From: Alphaproteobacteria bacterium
GTDB taxonomy: Bacteria; Pseudomonadota; Alphaproteobacteria; Sphingomonadales; Emcibacteraceae
Reading direction: 5' to 3'
Assembly (NCBI GenBank): GCA_013152615.1
Contig: JAADGA010000082.1
Coordinates: 2,368 to 9,240 of the forward strand
DNA length: 6,873 bases
The position numbers and the translations under genes are program-made. Under the pieces are notes generated by a model, which saw only the letters and a list, made by a program, of their open reading frames with translations, was not told the origin of the DNA and ran no database searches. This document shows positions 5,365-6,873 of this stretch, in pieces (the stretch's first letter is position 1; each line of letters starts with the position of its first letter).

Positions 5365-6873
5365 ATGCCACATTTCAATGTAGAGCTTCATCCCATCGAC
5401 ATTACGATTCTGGTTATTTATTTCGTGTCCGTCATGGCGCTGGGGATTTATCTCGGGCGGAAATATGAAGATGGCGAGGATTATTTTCTGGCCGGTAGAA
5501 AGATGACCTGGCCCTTTATCTGCCTGTCCCTGTTTGCCTCCAACATATCAAGCACCACCCTGATCGGCCTGGCGGGGGAGGCTTACGGCAGCGGAATTTC
5601 TGTTTTTAACTATGAATGGATGGCGGCGGTGGTGCTGGTGTTTTTTGCTATTTTCATTCTGCCGTTTGTGTTGCGGTCCCGGGTTTACACCATGCCTGAA
5701 TTCCTGGAAAGACGCTTTGACGGCCGCGCACGAATTTATTTTTCTGCCTTGACCATCTTTCTTAATATCGTGGTTGATACCGCTGGCAGCCTGTTTGCCG
5801 GGGCGCTGGTCATTCAGATGATCTTTCCTGATGTCGCCATCTGGCAAACCATTGCCATACTGGCGGTGGTATCCGGGATTTACACCATTACCGGCGGTCT
5901 GGCGGCGGTTATTTATACCGATGCCATTCAGGCCATCCTGCTGCTGGTTGGCTCTCTGGTCATTACCGTCGTCGCCTTTAACAAGATTGGCAGCTGGGCC
6001 AATGTGGTCGCGCGGGTATCGCCGGACAAGCTAAGCCTGATCCGGCCTCTGGGCGACCCCAATGTGCCGTGGCTCGGCTTGCTGGTCGGGATTCCGCTGC
6101 TCGGCTTTTATTTCTGGTGTACCAATCAATTTATGGTGCAGCGGGTGCTCAGTGCGAAAAATATTGATCACGGACGCTGGGGCAGTCTGTTCGCCGGTGC
6201 GCTGAAGCTGCCGGTGCTGTTTATCATGGTCCTGCCCGGCACCTTTGCGATTTTACTTTACCCCGATCTGCCGCGCCCGGATCTGGTCTATCCGACCTTG
6301 TTGTTTGATCTGCTGCCGGCGGGATTGCTCGGGCTGGTGCTGGCCGGTTTTATTGCCGCCCTGATGTCACAGATTGATTCGACCCTGAATTCGGCCTCAA
6401 CGCTGGTCACCATGGATTTTATCAGCAAATTTCACCCCAATATCTCCAACCGGCGCTTGCTCACCGTCGGGCGCTATGTGACCTTTATCATCATGATTCT
6501 GGCGGTAATATGGGCGCCGCAAATAGGGGATTTTTCATCGCTGTTTAAATATTTGCAGAAAGTTCTGGCCTATGCCATTCCCCCGGTTGTCACCCTGTTT
6601 TTAATTGGCAGCTTCTGGAAACGGCCCCATGCGAATGCCGCTTTCACTATGATTATTATTGGCAATCTTGCCAGTGTTGCGCTGTTTCTGGCCATCGAGG
6701 TCTTTAAGGTGATCCATCTGCATTTTCTTTATGTGCCGCCGATTCTCTTCGTCTTCTGTTCGGCCATACTTACCATTTTTACCCTGATGACCCCGAACAA
6801 GACCAATGAACAGTCGGATGCCCTCGTCTGGACAAAAGCGATTTATGACGCCGAAACGCTCGAGTTAAAAGAC
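5365..6873 (+). CDS. Sodium:solute symporter (SSS family, SGLT-like), 3' end cut off
   Basis: Inner-membrane cation-coupled sugar symporter; 503 codons are present, open to the window edge. Seen: about 13 hydrophobic segments, the first near residues 11-31. The SSS hallmarks appear in order: FASNISSTTLIGLAG (57-71), VYTMPEFLERRF (107-118), the family signature YTITGGLAAV (173-182), FYFWCTNQFMVQR (248-260), ALKLPVLFIMVLPG (279-292), SQIDSTLNSASTLVTMDF (335-352, cation-site helix) and LQKVLAYAIPP (397-407). Compared with Vibrio SGLT, which has 14 membrane segments, the last segment and some 30-40 residues are probably missing. The start has a full AGGAGG 4 nt upstream. It is transcribed divergently from the receptor operon and shares the twin operators, so it is the likely inner-membrane importer for the same sugar. 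Several galactose-contact positions of Vibrio SGLT differ here, which fits a substrate other than galactose. Family is certain; sucrose as substrate is inferred from neighbours, and fructose or glucose remain possible. Confidence 0.95.
   Translation, partial: MPHFNVELHPIDITILVIYFVSVMALGIYLGRKYEDGEDYFLAGRKMTWPFICLSLFASNISSTTLIGLAGEAYGSGISVFNYEWMAAVVLVFFAIFILPFVLRSRVYTMPEFLERRFDGRARIYFSALTIFLNIVVDTAGSLFAGALVIQMIFPDVAIWQTIAILAVVSGIYTITGGLAAVIYTDAIQAILLLVGSLVITVVAFNKIGSWANVVARVSPDKLSLIRPLGDPNVPWLGLLVGIPLLGFYFWCTNQFMVQRVLSAKNIDHGRWGSLFAGALKLPVLFIMVLPGTFAILLYPDLPRPDLVYPTLLFDLLPAGLLGLVLAGFIAALMSQIDSTLNSASTLVTMDFISKFHPNISNRRLLTVGRYVTFIIMILAVIWAPQIGDFSSLFKYLQKVLAYAIPPVVTLFLIGSFWKRPHANAAFTMIIIGNLASVALFLAIEVFKVIHLHFLYVPPILFVFCSAILTIFTLMTPNKTNEQSDALVWTKAIYDAETLELKD

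Overview
The window reads as a sucrose-utilisation locus from a Gram-negative proteobacterium. A TonB-dependent outer-membrane receptor with a signal peptide, a DEIVVTGT TonB box and a C-terminal phenylalanine shows an outer membrane. The style of the receptor and the gene mix fit an alphaproteobacterium (Sphingomonadales/Kordiimonadales-like) or a xanthomonad-like gammaproteobacterium. The sequence alone does not settle the taxon, and I saw no mobile-element, phage, CRISPR, tRNA or rRNA signature.

Layout: three genes lie on the minus strand and read leftwards from the promoter region: a TonB-dependent receptor (5082-2623), a GH13 subfamily 4 amylosucrase/sucrose hydrolase (2541-694) and a ROK-family fructokinase (689 to beyond position 1, so its C-terminal part is missing). 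A divergent plus-strand gene starts at 5365 and runs off the right edge. It encodes a sodium:solute symporter (SSS, SGLT-like fold) lacking only its last few dozen residues. The 282-bp divergent intergenic region (5083-5364) holds two identical 13-bp copies of a CAACCGGTTG palindrome whose centres are 23 bp apart, the form expected of a LacI-family operator. It also holds a good sigma70-like promoter for the symporter and a triple 12-bp tandem repeat in the symporter leader. An 81-bp gap between receptor and GH13 genes holds a 14-bp-stem hairpin. The GH13 and ROK genes are 4 bp apart.

Inferred pathway: the receptor brings sucrose (or a short sucrose-containing sugar) across the outer membrane using TonB energy. 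The symporter carries it across the inner membrane with a cation. The cytoplasmic GH13_4 enzyme splits sucrose, giving fructose plus either glucose or a glucan, and the ROK kinase phosphorylates fructose to fructose 6-phosphate. A LacI-type repressor encoded outside the window would control both arms through the twin operators. The arrangement resembles the Xanthomonas sux locus (receptor, sucrose hydrolase, transporter, LacI regulator), but here an SSS symporter occupies the position of the MFS-type transporter.

The individual families are known. The points most worth a second look are a perfect EF-hand calcium loop inside the receptor barrel, substitutions at sugar-contact positions of the symporter and of the GH13_4 enzyme, the twin-operator architecture, the leader tandem repeat and the intercistronic hairpin.
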